This document shows positions 46,401-54,359 of a stretch of 64,000 bases of DNA, piece by piece. The first letter of the stretch is position 1. Each line of letters opens with the position of its first letter. The position numbers were made by a program, and so were the translations under genes. Origin of the DNA: Pseudoalteromonas nigrifaciens (lineage in GTDB: Bacteria; Pseudomonadota; Gammaproteobacteria; Enterobacterales; Alteromonadaceae); assembly GCF_002221505.1 (NCBI RefSeq), contig NZ_CP011036.1, positions 2,976,001 to 3,040,000 of the forward strand, written 5' to 3'. The notes beneath the pieces were generated by a model. The model worked only from the letters and a program-made list of their open reading frames with translations, did not search any database and was not told the DNA's origin.

Positions 46401-47114
46401 ATGACTCCACAACTAACTGATAAATATATGGTTACAATAGCAGAACGACTCACATCCGCCTACGCTAGAATTGCAGTAGCGGCAAAAAACGCCCAACGAA
46501 ATAGTAACGAAATAACCTTACTTGCAGTATCAAAAACCAAACCAAGTGCCGATATTATTGCTGCCTACAAGCATGGCCAACGCCAATTTGGTGAGTCTTA
46601 TGTTCAAGAGGCTGTAGATAAAATAGCGCAACTACACGCATATAGCGATATCATTTGGCATTTCATTGGCCCTATTCAATCAAATAAAAGCGCATTAGTG
46701 GCCGCCAATTTTGCTTGGGTACAAAGTGTTGATCGGATTAAAATAGCGAAACGCTTAAACAGCCAACGACCAGCCGATAAAGCCGCGCTTAATGTGCTTA
46801 TTCAAGTAAATATTAGTAATGAAGAGGCTAAGTCGGGTTGCCAGCTTAATGAAGTAGCCGAACTGGCCAGTTTTATTAACCAATGTGAACAATTAACTTT
46901 ACGCGGACTAATGGCTATTCCGGCTAAAAGCGATGATATTACAACGCAAACTCAATATTTTAAGCAATTACAAACTTGCTTTGATAAACTACAGACCCAA
47001 TATCCTCAAGTAGATACTTTGTCGATGGGGATGAGCAATGATGTTGAAGCTGCAATTAGTGCAGGCTCAACCATGGTGAGGATCGGCACAGACATTTTTG
47101 GCACACGAACTTAA
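46401..47114 (+). CDS. yggS: Pyridoxal-phosphate homeostasis protein YggS/PipY
   Basis: 237 residues of the alanine-racemase-like PLP-binding family involved in B6 homeostasis. PLP Lys is in ITLLAVSKTKP; GESYVQEAVDK, WHFIGPIQSNK and SMGMSNDVEAAI are the other signatures. The frame opens at ATG 46401, two bases from pilT, but the family N terminus aligns better with ATG 46428 (MVTIAERLTSAY). Neither has a good ribosome site. It heads the yggS-proC-yggT unit. Confidence 0.95.
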   Translation: MTPQLTDKYMVTIAERLTSAYARIAVAAKNAQRNSNEITLLAVSKTKPSADIIAAYKHGQRQFGESYVQEAVDKIAQLHAYSDIIWHFIGPIQSNKSALVAANFAWVQSVDRIKIAKRLNSQRPADKAALNVLIQVNISNEEAKSGCQLNEVAELASFINQCEQLTLRGLMAIPAKSDDITTQTQYFKQLQTCFDKLQTQYPQVDTLSMGMSNDVEAAISAGSTMVRIGTDIFGTRT

Positions 47115-47131
47115 AAGGTGATAACAGATAT

Positions 47132-47953
47132 ATGTCAGATAAAACAATCGCATTTATAGGCACAGGTAATATGAGCTACGCCATTATTGGTGGCATGGTA
47201 AAAAATGGGTTTAATGCAAACAATATTATTGCCACAAACCGTAACCAAGAAAAGCTGGCCAAAGTGGCAGCCGATTTCAAGGTGAAAACCACCAGTGACA
47301 ATAACGAAGCCCTGCGCGATGCTGACGTAATTGTACTTTCTGTTAAACCACAAATGATGGGCGATTTATGTAAATCGTTTCAAGAGTCGGGTGTCGACTT
47401 TAGCGATAAACTGTTTATTTCAGTAGCAGCTGGTTTAACCGTAAAACGTTTGCGCGAAATGCTTGGCCAAGACGTGAAAATGATACGTTGTATGCCTAAT
47501 ACACCTTCGCTACTTGGCCGTGGTGTATCCGGTTTATATGGCGCTGGCGAAACGCCAAGCGAGCACGAATTTGTACAACAAGTTTTTGAATGCACTGGCA
47601 TTGTAGTGTGGGTTGAGCAAGAATCGCAAATTAACGATATTATTGCAGTTACAGGCTCATCGCCTGCTTATTTTTTCTTATTTATGGAAGCCATAGAAGA
47701 GAAAGCCAAAGCACTGGGCTTTAACGATGCAGATGCACGTCGCTTAGTACAACAAACAGCACTTGGCGCTGCCGAAATGGCACTAAGCCAACCCGATATA
47801 ACCATTTCGCAGTTACGCTCAAACGTAACATCTAAAGGTGGTACTACGCATGCAGCCGTTGAACATTTAAAAGATAAAGGCTTAACCCAAACCGTTGCCG
47901 ATGCCATGGATGCGTGTATTACGCGTGCACAGCAAATGGAACAAGAACTTTAA
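47132..47953 (+). CDS. proC: Pyrroline-5-carboxylate reductase
   Basis: Last step of proline synthesis. 273 residues. The Rossmann N terminus is AFIGTGNMSYAIIGGMVKNG; VKPQMMGDL, RCMPNTPSLLGRGVSGLYG and TGSSPAYFFLFMEAIEEK follow, then the dimer region LRSNVTSKGGTTHAAVEHL. The yggS-proC-yggT order is widespread in gammaproteobacteria, tying amino-acid synthesis to a PLP homeostasis gene. Confidence 0.97.
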   Translation: MSDKTIAFIGTGNMSYAIIGGMVKNGFNANNIIATNRNQEKLAKVAADFKVKTTSDNNEALRDADVIVLSVKPQMMGDLCKSFQESGVDFSDKLFISVAAGLTVKRLREMLGQDVKMIRCMPNTPSLLGRGVSGLYGAGETPSEHEFVQQVFECTGIVVWVEQESQINDIIAVTGSSPAYFFLFMEAIEEKAKALGFNDADARRLVQQTALGAAEMALSQPDITISQLRSNVTSKGGTTHAAVEHLKDKGLTQTVADAMDACITRAQQMEQEL

Positions 47954-47965
47954 GAAGGTTAAATT

Positions 47966-48499
47966 ATGAATGCCATGCAATTTTTAATCAGTACCCTGTT
48001 TGATCTATTTTTAATGGTGGTATTACTGCGTTTTTGGCTACAGTGGGCAAAAGCCGACTTTTACAACCCAATGAGCCAATTTGTGGTTAAAGCCACCTCT
48101 TTCGCAGTAAAGCCACTGCGTAAAGTTATTCCTGGGTTTGGAGGCCTTGATTTAGCCTCGCTATTGCTGGCATTTTTTGTTGCCGCAGCCAAAATAAGTG
48201 TGCTTATGTGGCTTATTTATAAGTCATGGGCTATACAACCTGTACTTATTCAAGCATTAATCACCGTACTAAAAGAAGGTTTAAACTTAGTTTTTTGGGT
48301 ACTTATTATTCGCGCTATTCTAAGCTGGGTTAGCCAAGGCTACAACCCAATAGAAGCGGTATTCCACCAGCTGACTGAACCTATGTTAAAACCTATTCGT
48401 AAAATTCTACCATCGCTAGGTGGCTTAGATTTATCGGTTTTAGTGCTTATTATTGGTATTCAGTTTTTACAAATGCTGCTTATGGATCTGTTAGTTTAA
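47966..48499 (+). CDS. yggT: YggT family membrane protein
   Basis: 177 residues with four membrane segments arranged as two YggT repeats. Each repeat has the pattern RFWLQWAKADFYNPMSQFV / RAILSWVSQGYNPIEAVFHQLTEP followed by P(L/I)RK(V/I)(I/L)P. The function is not firmly known; YggT has been linked to osmotic tolerance and envelope processes. It is 12 bases after proC and followed by a terminator, suggesting the yggS-proC-yggT unit ends here. Confidence 0.93.
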   Translation: MNAMQFLISTLFDLFLMVVLLRFWLQWAKADFYNPMSQFVVKATSFAVKPLRKVIPGFGGLDLASLLLAFFVAAAKISVLMWLIYKSWAIQPVLIQALITVLKEGLNLVFWVLIIRAILSWVSQGYNPIEAVFHQLTEPMLKPIRKILPSLGGLDLSVLVLIIGIQFLQMLLMDLLV

Positions 48500-48514
48500 G
48501 CGCTTATTTTAGCT

Positions 48515-48539
48515 AAAGAGGTCACAAGACCTCTTTTTT
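48515..48539 (+). terminator. Terminator after yggT
   Basis: AAAGAGGTC/GACCTCTTT, 9 bp, ACAA loop, then T residues, 15 bases after the stop. Confidence 0.9.
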
Positions 48540-48557
48540 ATGTTTTAGGAGTTAATT

Positions 48558-49001
48558 ATGCAACGGTTAATTAAATTGTTTTTTATTACCTGTTTAGCTT
48601 TTACCTTTAATGCCCACAGTGAGCAAGTTTCCGGCGCGCAGTACAAAGAGTTAGGTCAGTGGCAAGTACATTACATCGCTTTTCCTTCAACCTTTGTGCA
48701 ACCTAAAATAGCCCAAGCTTATGGCCTTGAGCGTAGCGGCTACAAAGGGATTGTTAATATATCTATATTAGCTAATGATACCAATAACACGGCGCAAAAG
48801 GCCGTGCTAAAAGGCACAGCTAAAAATCTACTCGGCAATAAACAAACGCTTAACTTTAAAGAAGTAATTGAAGGCGATGCAATTTATTACCTTGCTCAAG
48901 TTAACTACACTAACGAAGAAGTTTTACGTTTTGAGATTGAAATACAGCAAGACTCACAATTTCAAAAATTACAGTTTCAGCAAAAATTTTACGTAGATTA
49001 A
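48558..49001 (+). CDS. DUF4426 periplasmic protein
   Basis: 147 residues with a signal peptide (MQRLIKLFFITCLAFTFNAHS). The mature beta-rich domain includes WQVHYIAFPSTFVQPKIAQAYGLERSGYKGIVNISIL, typical of DUF4426, a family located next to rdgB and yggT in marine gammaproteobacteria. Function unknown. It starts behind the yggT terminator with ribosome site TAGGAG and precedes rdgB by 7 bases, so it probably begins the rdgB-hemW transcript. Confidence 0.85.
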   Translation: MQRLIKLFFITCLAFTFNAHSEQVSGAQYKELGQWQVHYIAFPSTFVQPKIAQAYGLERSGYKGIVNISILANDTNNTAQKAVLKGTAKNLLGNKQTLNFKEVIEGDAIYYLAQVNYTNEEVLRFEIEIQQDSQFQKLQFQQKFYVD

Positions 49002-49008
49002 ATAACTT

Positions 49009-49608
49009 ATGATAAAAACTTTAGTACTTGCCACAGGCAACCCTGGCAAAGTAAATGAACTTGCAAACATGCTCAGCCCACTCAATATTAATGTTGTGCC
49101 GCAAAGCGACTTTAACGTAGGTGAGGTGGCCGAAACCGGTACCACTTTTGTAGAAAATGCCATTATTAAAGCCCGCCATGCTGCCCTAATTACCGGTATG
49201 CCTGCTATTGCTGATGACTCGGGATTAGAAGTAGATGGTTTAAATGGTGCGCCAGGTGTGTACTCGGCGCGCTTTGCCGGTGCAGGTGCAACCGATCAAG
49301 ATAACATAGATAAGCTACTACTTGAGCTGGGTAATAACCCAATTAGAACCGCACGCTTTTGGTGTGTACTGGTATTAATGCGCCATGCTAATGACCCAAC
49401 TCCGCTTATTTGTAGTGCCAGTTGGGAAGGTGAAATAACCCTAACCCAAAATGGCGAAGGCGGCTTTGGTTACGACCCGGTATTTTTTGTACCAACGCTT
49501 AATTGCACCAGTGCCGAGCTTACAAAAGAGCAAAAAAATGCCATTAGCCATCGCGGTCAAGCATTACAAAATTTACTACAGCAACTTAAGCTAAAAGGCG
49601 GCCTGTGA
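49009..49608 (+). CDS. rdgB: XTP/dITP pyrophosphatase RdgB (HAM1)
   Basis: Removes non-canonical purine nucleoside triphosphates. 199 residues (197 in E. coli). [48 protein letters not shown] and the final AISHRGQAL are the family motifs. It ends inside the start of hemW (GTGA overlap), so translation is coupled. Confidence 0.97.
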   Translation: MIKTLVLATGNPGKVNELANMLSPLNINVVPQSDFNVGEVAETGTTFVENAIIKARHAALITGMPAIADDSGLEVDGLNGAPGVYSARFAGAGATDQDNIDKLLLELGNNPIRTARFWCVLVLMRHANDPTPLICSASWEGEITLTQNGEGGFGYDPVFFVPTLNCTSAELTKEQKNAISHRGQALQNLLQQLKLKGGL

Positions 49609-50741
49609 ACCTACCACCACTAAGCTTATATGTGCACGTACCTTGGTGCGTGCAAAAATGCCCATATTGCGACTTTAATAGCCACGGACAAAAAGGTGAA
49701 ATTCCTGAAGCTGAATATGTGCAGCATTTAATTGATGATTTAAAAGCCGACCTGCATTTGGTGCAAGGGCGTAAAATTCATAGTATTTTTATTGGTGGTG
49801 GCACACCTAGCTTATTAACTGGCGCAGCTTACACACGCCTACTTAGTGAGGTTAAAAGCCTTATTGGGCTTGAAGATAACTGCGAAATAACCCTTGAAGC
49901 AAACCCAGGCACCGTTGAAACTGGCCGCTTTAAAGATTATGTAAAAGCAGGTATTAACCGCATTTCTATTGGTGTGCAAAGCATGCAAAACGACAAGCTT
50001 AAAGCGCTTGGCCGTATTCATGGCAGCGACGAGGCAAACTACGCCGCAGAGCAAGCTAAAGAAGCGGGGTTAAATAGCTTTAATCTTGATTTAATGCATG
50101 GCTTACCTGGGCAAACTCTCGATGATGCACTGGGTGATTTAAAGCAAATCATTGCCCTTAACCCGCCGCATATTTCTTGGTATCAGCTTACTATTGAGCC
50201 CAATACACAATTTGCTTCTAAGCCGCCTACCCTGCCACAAGACGAAACCCTATGGGACATTCAAGAGCAAGGCCAAGAGTTACTTGCCCAAGCAGGTTAC
50301 CTGCAATACGAAATATCAGGCTATGCAAAGCCCGGCTATCAATGCCAACACAACTTAAATTATTGGCGTTTTGGCGATTATATCGGTATTGGTTGTGGCG
50401 CGCATGGTAAGGTAACTGATGCAAATACAGGCATAATAACCCGCACCGAAAAAGTTAAGCACCCGCGTGGTTACATGGATCTGATCAAACCTTACTTGTT
50501 TAAAAGCTGGCAGGTTGAACAAGACGATTTAGCATTTGAGTTTTTTATGAATCGCTTTCGTCTAGTAGAGCCTTGCCCTATTAACGACTTTAATGCGCTT
50601 ACACAGCAGCCATTACAAAGCCAACAACACGCGCTACAACAGGCAATTAAAACGGGCTTATTAATACAAACCGATAGCCATTGGCAAGTAACACTGAAAG
50701 GTCAGCGCTTTTTAAATGATCTGCTAGAGTTATTTGTTTAA
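49605..50741 (+). CDS. hemW: HemW-type radical SAM haem chaperone
   Basis: 378 residues from a GTG that overlaps the rdgB stop. HemW binds haem and delivers it to respiratory enzymes. It is related to HemN but lacks coproporphyrinogen oxidase activity in E. coli. The iron-sulfur motif [13 protein letters not shown] (CxxxCxxC with the extra Cys of HemN replaced by F) supports Hem[25 protein letters not shown] and [11 protein letters not shown] follow. The stop is two bases before the heptamer array. Confidence 0.94.
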   Translation: MNLPPLSLYVHVPWCVQKCPYCDFNSHGQKGEIPEAEYVQHLIDDLKADLHLVQGRKIHSIFIGGGTPSLLTGAAYTRLLSEVKSLIGLEDNCEITLEANPGTVETGRFKDYVKAGINRISIGVQSMQNDKLKALGRIHGSDEANYAAEQAKEAGLNSFNLDLMHGLPGQTLDDALGDLKQIIALNPPHISWYQLTIEPNTQFASKPPTLPQDETLWDIQEQGQELLAQAGYLQYEISGYAKPGYQCQHNLNYWRFGDYIGIGCGAHGKVTDANTGIITRTEKVKHPRGYMDLIKPYLFKSWQVEQDDLAFEFFMNRFRLVEPCPINDFNALTQQPLQSQQHALQQAIKTGLLIQTDSHWQVTLKGQRFLNDLLELFV

Positions 50742-50743
50742 CT

Positions 50744-50834
50744 CTAGGTTCTAGGTTCTAGATTCTAGATTCTAGGTTCTAGGTTCTAGGTTCTAGGTTC
50801 TAGGTTCTAGGTTCTAGGTTCTAGGTTCTAGGTT
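50744..50834. repeat. 13-unit heptamer tandem repeat (CTAGGTT)
   Basis: Thirteen consecutive 7-base units, 91 bases, without interruption. Units 3 and 4 are CTAGATT; all others are CTAGGTT. It starts two bases after the hemW stop and ends 17 bases before the next start codon, so it makes up most of the intergenic space. Such arrays change copy number by slippage. Confidence 0.97.
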
Positions 50835-50851
50835 CATCAAGAGGATAAATA

Positions 50852-52684
50852 ATGCGTAAATTTACTTTTATTGCAGCTGCAGTAAGCGTTGCACTACTTG
50901 CTGGTTGCCAGCAAGCTACACAACAAGTAACAGCAGCACCTGCGGTACAGGCACAACCAGTACAAAGCGAAATAAACAAAGCAAATACATTTTTTGAAGA
51001 TACCTTTACTCGTGACGTAATGAGCAGCCCTGTGTATCAAACTTACATGGGTATTAAGCAAGATTACGACAAGTGGGACGATGGTAGCGAAGCTAAAAAA
51101 TTAAAAGATTTTGCACAAACCAAAGCTGATTTAGTAACGCTTAATAGCATTAATCGTGCTCAGCTTGATGATGCAACTAAAGTAAGTTACGACTTAAAAA
51201 AGCAAGATCTTGAAAACTCAATTGCTGACTTCAAATGGCGTTACCACAGTTACCCGGTAAACCAAATGTACGGCACTCACTCTATGATCGCGGCATTTTT
51301 AATTAACCAGCATCAAGTAAGTGATGTAAAAGACGCTAAAGCGTATATATCTCGCTTAAACGGTGTGCCAGCAGTATTTGATCAGTTAATTACTGATTTA
51401 GAAGTACGTGCTGAAAAAGGCATTATTGCACCTAAGTTTGTATTCCCGCATGTTATCGACTCAAGTAAAAATATTATAAAAGGCGCTCCATTTGAGCAAG
51501 GCGACGACTCTACATTGCTTAGCGACTTTAAACGCAAAGTTAATAAACTAGAAATCAGTCAAAGCGAAAAAGACAGCCTAACAGCTGATGCAGTAGATGC
51601 TTTAAAGTCGGCTGTTAAACCTGCTTACTCTAAACTGATTAATTACATAGCCCAACTTGAAAAACGCGCAGATAACCGCGACGGTGCATGGAAATTCCCT
51701 GACGGCGAAGCGTTTTATAACAATGCGTTAAAGCGCACTACTACAACAGATCTAACAGCAAAAGAAATACACGCTATTGGCCTTGCTGAAGTAGCTCGTA
51801 TTCATGACGAAATGCGCGCCATTAAAGATAAAGTAGGTTTTAAAGGCGATTTAGCCGCTTTCATGCAGTTTATGAAAACCGACAAGCAGTTTTATTTACC
51901 AAATACTGATGCCGCTAAAGAGCAATATATTAGCCAAGCAACCGACCTAATTAATAATATGAAGTCGCGTCTTGATGAGTTATTTATTGTAAAACCAAAA
52001 GCCGATATGATAGTAAAACGCGTTGAGGCATTTCGTGAAAAAGCAGCTGGCAAAGCGTTTTATCAACAACCGGCACCAGATGGCTCTCGCCCAGGTGTTT
52101 ACTACACCAACCTTTACGACATGGAAGCTATGCCTACTTACCAAATGGAAGCACTAGCCTATCATGAAGGCATTCCGGGACATCATATGCAAATTGCTAT
52201 TTCGCAAGAGCTAGAAGGCGTGCCTAAGTTTCGTAAATTTGGTGGCTACACTGCTTATATTGAAGGTTGGGGTTTATACTCTGAGCTAGTACCAAAAGAA
52301 ATGGGCTTATACGAAGACCCATATTCTGACTTTGGTCGCCTTTCGATGGAATTATGGCGCGCAGCACGTTTAGTGGTTGATACAGGTATTCACGCTATGC
52401 AGTGGAACCGCCAACAAGGTATTGATTACTACGTAAATAACACACCTAATGCGACCTCTGACGGGGTTAAAATGGTTGAGCGTCACATTGTAATGCCATC
52501 GCAAGCAACTGCTTATAAAGTGGGTATGCTGAAGATTTTAGAACTACGTGAAAATGCAAAGCAGCAACTAGGTGATAAGTTTGATATTCGCCAGTTCCAC
52601 GACGTAGTGCTTAAAAATGGCCCAGTACCACTTAACGTACTAGAAAACTTTGTTAATCAGTGGATAGCAAGTAAACAAGCTTAA
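50852..52684 (+). CDS. DUF885 family lipoprotein, predicted zinc metallopeptidase
   Basis: 610 residues. A lipoprotein signal (LLAGCQQ, Cys at 19) precedes a low-complexity Gln/Ala linker (QATQQVTAAPAVQAQPVQ) and a large helical DUF885 domain. The HExxH-like zinc site is YHEGIPGHHMQ, with the downstream Glu in YIEGWGLYSE. Family members are thought to be metallopeptidases; substrates are unknown. Ribosome site AGAGGAT is just after the heptamer array. Its promoter must overlap the array or lie in hemW. Confidence 0.87.
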   Translation: MRKFTFIAAAVSVALLAGCQQATQQVTAAPAVQAQPVQSEINKANTFFEDTFTRDVMSSPVYQTYMGIKQDYDKWDDGSEAKKLKDFAQTKADLVTLNSINRAQLDDATKVSYDLKKQDLENSIADFKWRYHSYPVNQMYGTHSMIAAFLINQHQVSDVKDAKAYISRLNGVPAVFDQLITDLEVRAEKGIIAPKFVFPHVIDSSKNIIKGAPFEQGDDSTLLSDFKRKVNKLEISQSEKDSLTADAVDALKSAVKPAYSKLINYIAQLEKRADNRDGAWKFPDGEAFYNNALKRTTTTDLTAKEIHAIGLAEVARIHDEMRAIKDKVGFKGDLAAFMQFMKTDKQFYLPNTDAAKEQYISQATDLINNMKSRLDELFIVKPKADMIVKRVEAFREKAAGKAFYQQPAPDGSRPGVYYTNLYDMEAMPTYQMEALAYHEGIPGHHMQIAISQELEGVPKFRKFGGYTAYIEGWGLYSELVPKEMGLYEDPYSDFGRLSMELWRAARLVVDTGIHAMQWNRQQGIDYYVNNTPNATSDGVKMVERHIVMPSQATAYKVGMLKILELRENAKQQLGDKFDIRQFHDVVLKNGPVPLNVLENFVNQWIASKQA

Positions 52685-52710
52685 CTTGTAATAACTCAGT
52701 AACAATATAG

Positions 52711-52735
52711 AAGGTCGCTTATGCGGCCTTTTTTT
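52711..52735 (+). terminator. Terminator of the DUF885 gene
   Basis: AAGGTCGC/GCGGCCTT stem with one G-T pair, TTAT loop and a T-run, 26 bases after the stop. Confidence 0.88.
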
Positions 52736-52817
52736 GTTTTATAAGCCAATTGTTTAAGCTAGAGTAGGTAACCTGAGCTCCGGATAATAAAATTAAATAT
52801 AACTATGATTCAATACA

Positions 52818-52837
52818 TTAGTAAATCTCTTAACCAG
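52818..52837. repeat. 20-bp dispersed repeat, copy 1
   Basis: TTAGTAAATCTCTTAACCAG occurs here and again at 63482-63501 in the same orientation, both times in intergenic DNA. Here it is followed by a small CCAG-TGTT-CTGG hairpin. Confidence 0.75.
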
Positions 52838-52875
52838 TGTTCTGGCTAGGTAATAATAAACTAAGGAGATAAGCC

Positions 52876-53562
52876 ATGGAATTATGCATACAATTACTTA
52901 ACGCACGCCTTGCTAAGTATCAACTCGACGAGCTTGATAACGACTTTAAGCAGTTAACGCCTGCTCAGCAAGCAAGCCAATTAATGCACTTGTATCAAAG
53001 CGCGCAGCGAATGAGTGTTAAATATAACTTTATGCAAAATGTGGCAATCCGTATTTTAACCAATAACCCTTTACCAACATCGTTTATTAGCCAACTAAGC
53101 ACCCTAGACGCATTAAGCTTTTTTACACCTGCGCTTAAAGTTAACAAGGGTTTTTTGGCGCAAAATGAGGCCGGTAACACTGTGTTGCATACTGTATTTA
53201 AACACCCTGATGCAGATAATTTACCGTTTAACTATGTGCGTTCGTTAATGTTATTTGAATCTAACGATGACTTACTAAAAGCGCTGGCACAGCCTAACCT
53301 GCAAGGGTTAACGCCAGTTGCCTGTTATATTGCTTATGCAAATAAACCGACTACGCCAATAAAGCATGAGTTCTCGGCGCTACTCGCATTAATGGAAATG
53401 GAGCAAAAGCAAAATGCACAAGCAAAACAGCAATTATTAAATGTATTACAAAGCAATACGGTAAACGAAACCACGCTTTTATTAAGCGCTGCCTATTTAC
53501 AGCGCTCAATAACTCAAGTGATTAATTTACTTAGTCAGAAAGATAATATTCCACACTCGTAA
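52876..53562 (+). CDS. Ankyrin-repeat-like hypothetical protein
   Basis: 228 residues, soluble, helical. The segment GFLAQNEAGNTVLHTVFKH, followed later by QPNLQGLTPVACYIAYAN, gives two ankyrin-like repeats (G-T-LH and G-TP-). No signal or membrane segment. The ATG has a strong AAGGAGAT ribosome site. The last 32 bases overlap, in opposite direction, the end of the SIMPL gene. Function unknown. Confidence 0.78.
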   Translation: MELCIQLLNARLAKYQLDELDNDFKQLTPAQQASQLMHLYQSAQRMSVKYNFMQNVAIRILTNNPLPTSFISQLSTLDALSFFTPALKVNKGFLAQNEAGNTVLHTVFKHPDADNLPFNYVRSLMLFESNDDLLKALAQPNLQGLTPVACYIAYANKPTTPIKHEFSALLALMEMEQKQNAQAKQQLLNVLQSNTVNETTLLLSAAYLQRSITQVINLLSQKDNIPHS

Positions 53563-54247
53563 CCACGCGAATATTTTTGATTTGCGGCGTATTAGAGTCA
53601 CGATCACTAATGCTAAATTGCCCTTGGCGAGCCGTTTTTATTTTACCTAATTTTGAATTTGAGTCTTTGGCAAATTTAGTCGCAACTTCACGGGCTTTTT
53701 CGGTGGCCTCTTGTACCATTGCTGGTTTAATGTCGTTTAAACCAGTGAACATATACTCCACACGGGTTTCGTAGTTATCTTGCACTATGGCAATATTTTG
53801 CTTAGCCAGCTGACTTACCTTGCTCAGGGCATTTTTTACTTTGTCGGGCGCATTTGAATAAACAATAATATTAGAGCGCACTATATATCTAAATTGTTGA
53901 TTTTCGCTGCCGTATTCGCGAGCTTGTTTATCTATAATTGATTGGCTGCCAGTGCTAATTTCTTCATCATCAAAGCCGTGTAACTTTAAAAATGCAATTA
54001 CTGCATCGTTTTTACCCTCAACTCTACTCACTAACGCTTCTAAGTTATTGTCGGCATCACTAAATTGTAGTGGCCAGATCACGGTATCGGCCAGCACTTC
54101 TTGCTCAGCCAATCCTTTTACTTGTACGGTACGTTCCATACCTTTGATATCAAGCGCAGCACCTTTTAAAATAAATCCTAAGCTAATTAGGCCTATACTT
54201 AAACAAATAGCCGCAATAACAATATTAAAGTTAGATACTTTATTCAT
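53531..54247 (-). CDS. SIMPL domain protein (DUF541)
   Basis: 238 residues with one N-terminal membrane segment (VIAAICLSIGLISLGFILKG) and a periplasmic SIMPL domain (about 40-230). Typical stretches are VQVKGLAEQEVLADTVIWPLQF and ATEKAREVATKFAKDSNSKLGKI. E. coli YggE of this family lessens oxidative damage, but the molecular role is unclear. It is convergent with the ankyrin-like gene and shares 32 bases with it. Confidence 0.88.
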   Translation of the reverse strand: MNKVSNFNIVIAAICLSIGLISLGFILKGAALDIKGMERTVQVKGLAEQEVLADTVIWPLQFSDADNNLEALVSRVEGKNDAVIAFLKLHGFDDEEISTGSQSIIDKQAREYGSENQQFRYIVRSNIIVYSNAPDKVKNALSKVSQLAKQNIAIVQDNYETRVEYMFTGLNDIKPAMVQEATEKAREVATKFAKDSNSKLGKIKTARQGQFSISDRDSNTPQIKNIRVVTSVEYYLSD

Positions 54248-54359
54248 TAAAACTCCCTTGTTAAGCGCCTAAAACAACCCTAAACGCTCGAAAATATAAT
54301 ATAAACAGAGTACATTGTGAAATTACAGATAGCAAAGATTAATCAGCATAGGAAAAGCC

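Noticed and set aside
50744..50834. Resemblance of the CTAGGTT array to eukaryotic telomere repeats or to a CRISPR array
   Set aside because: The unit is 7 bases with no spacers, so it is not CRISPR. It is internal to a bacterial chromosome segment between two normal genes, so a telomere is not supported.
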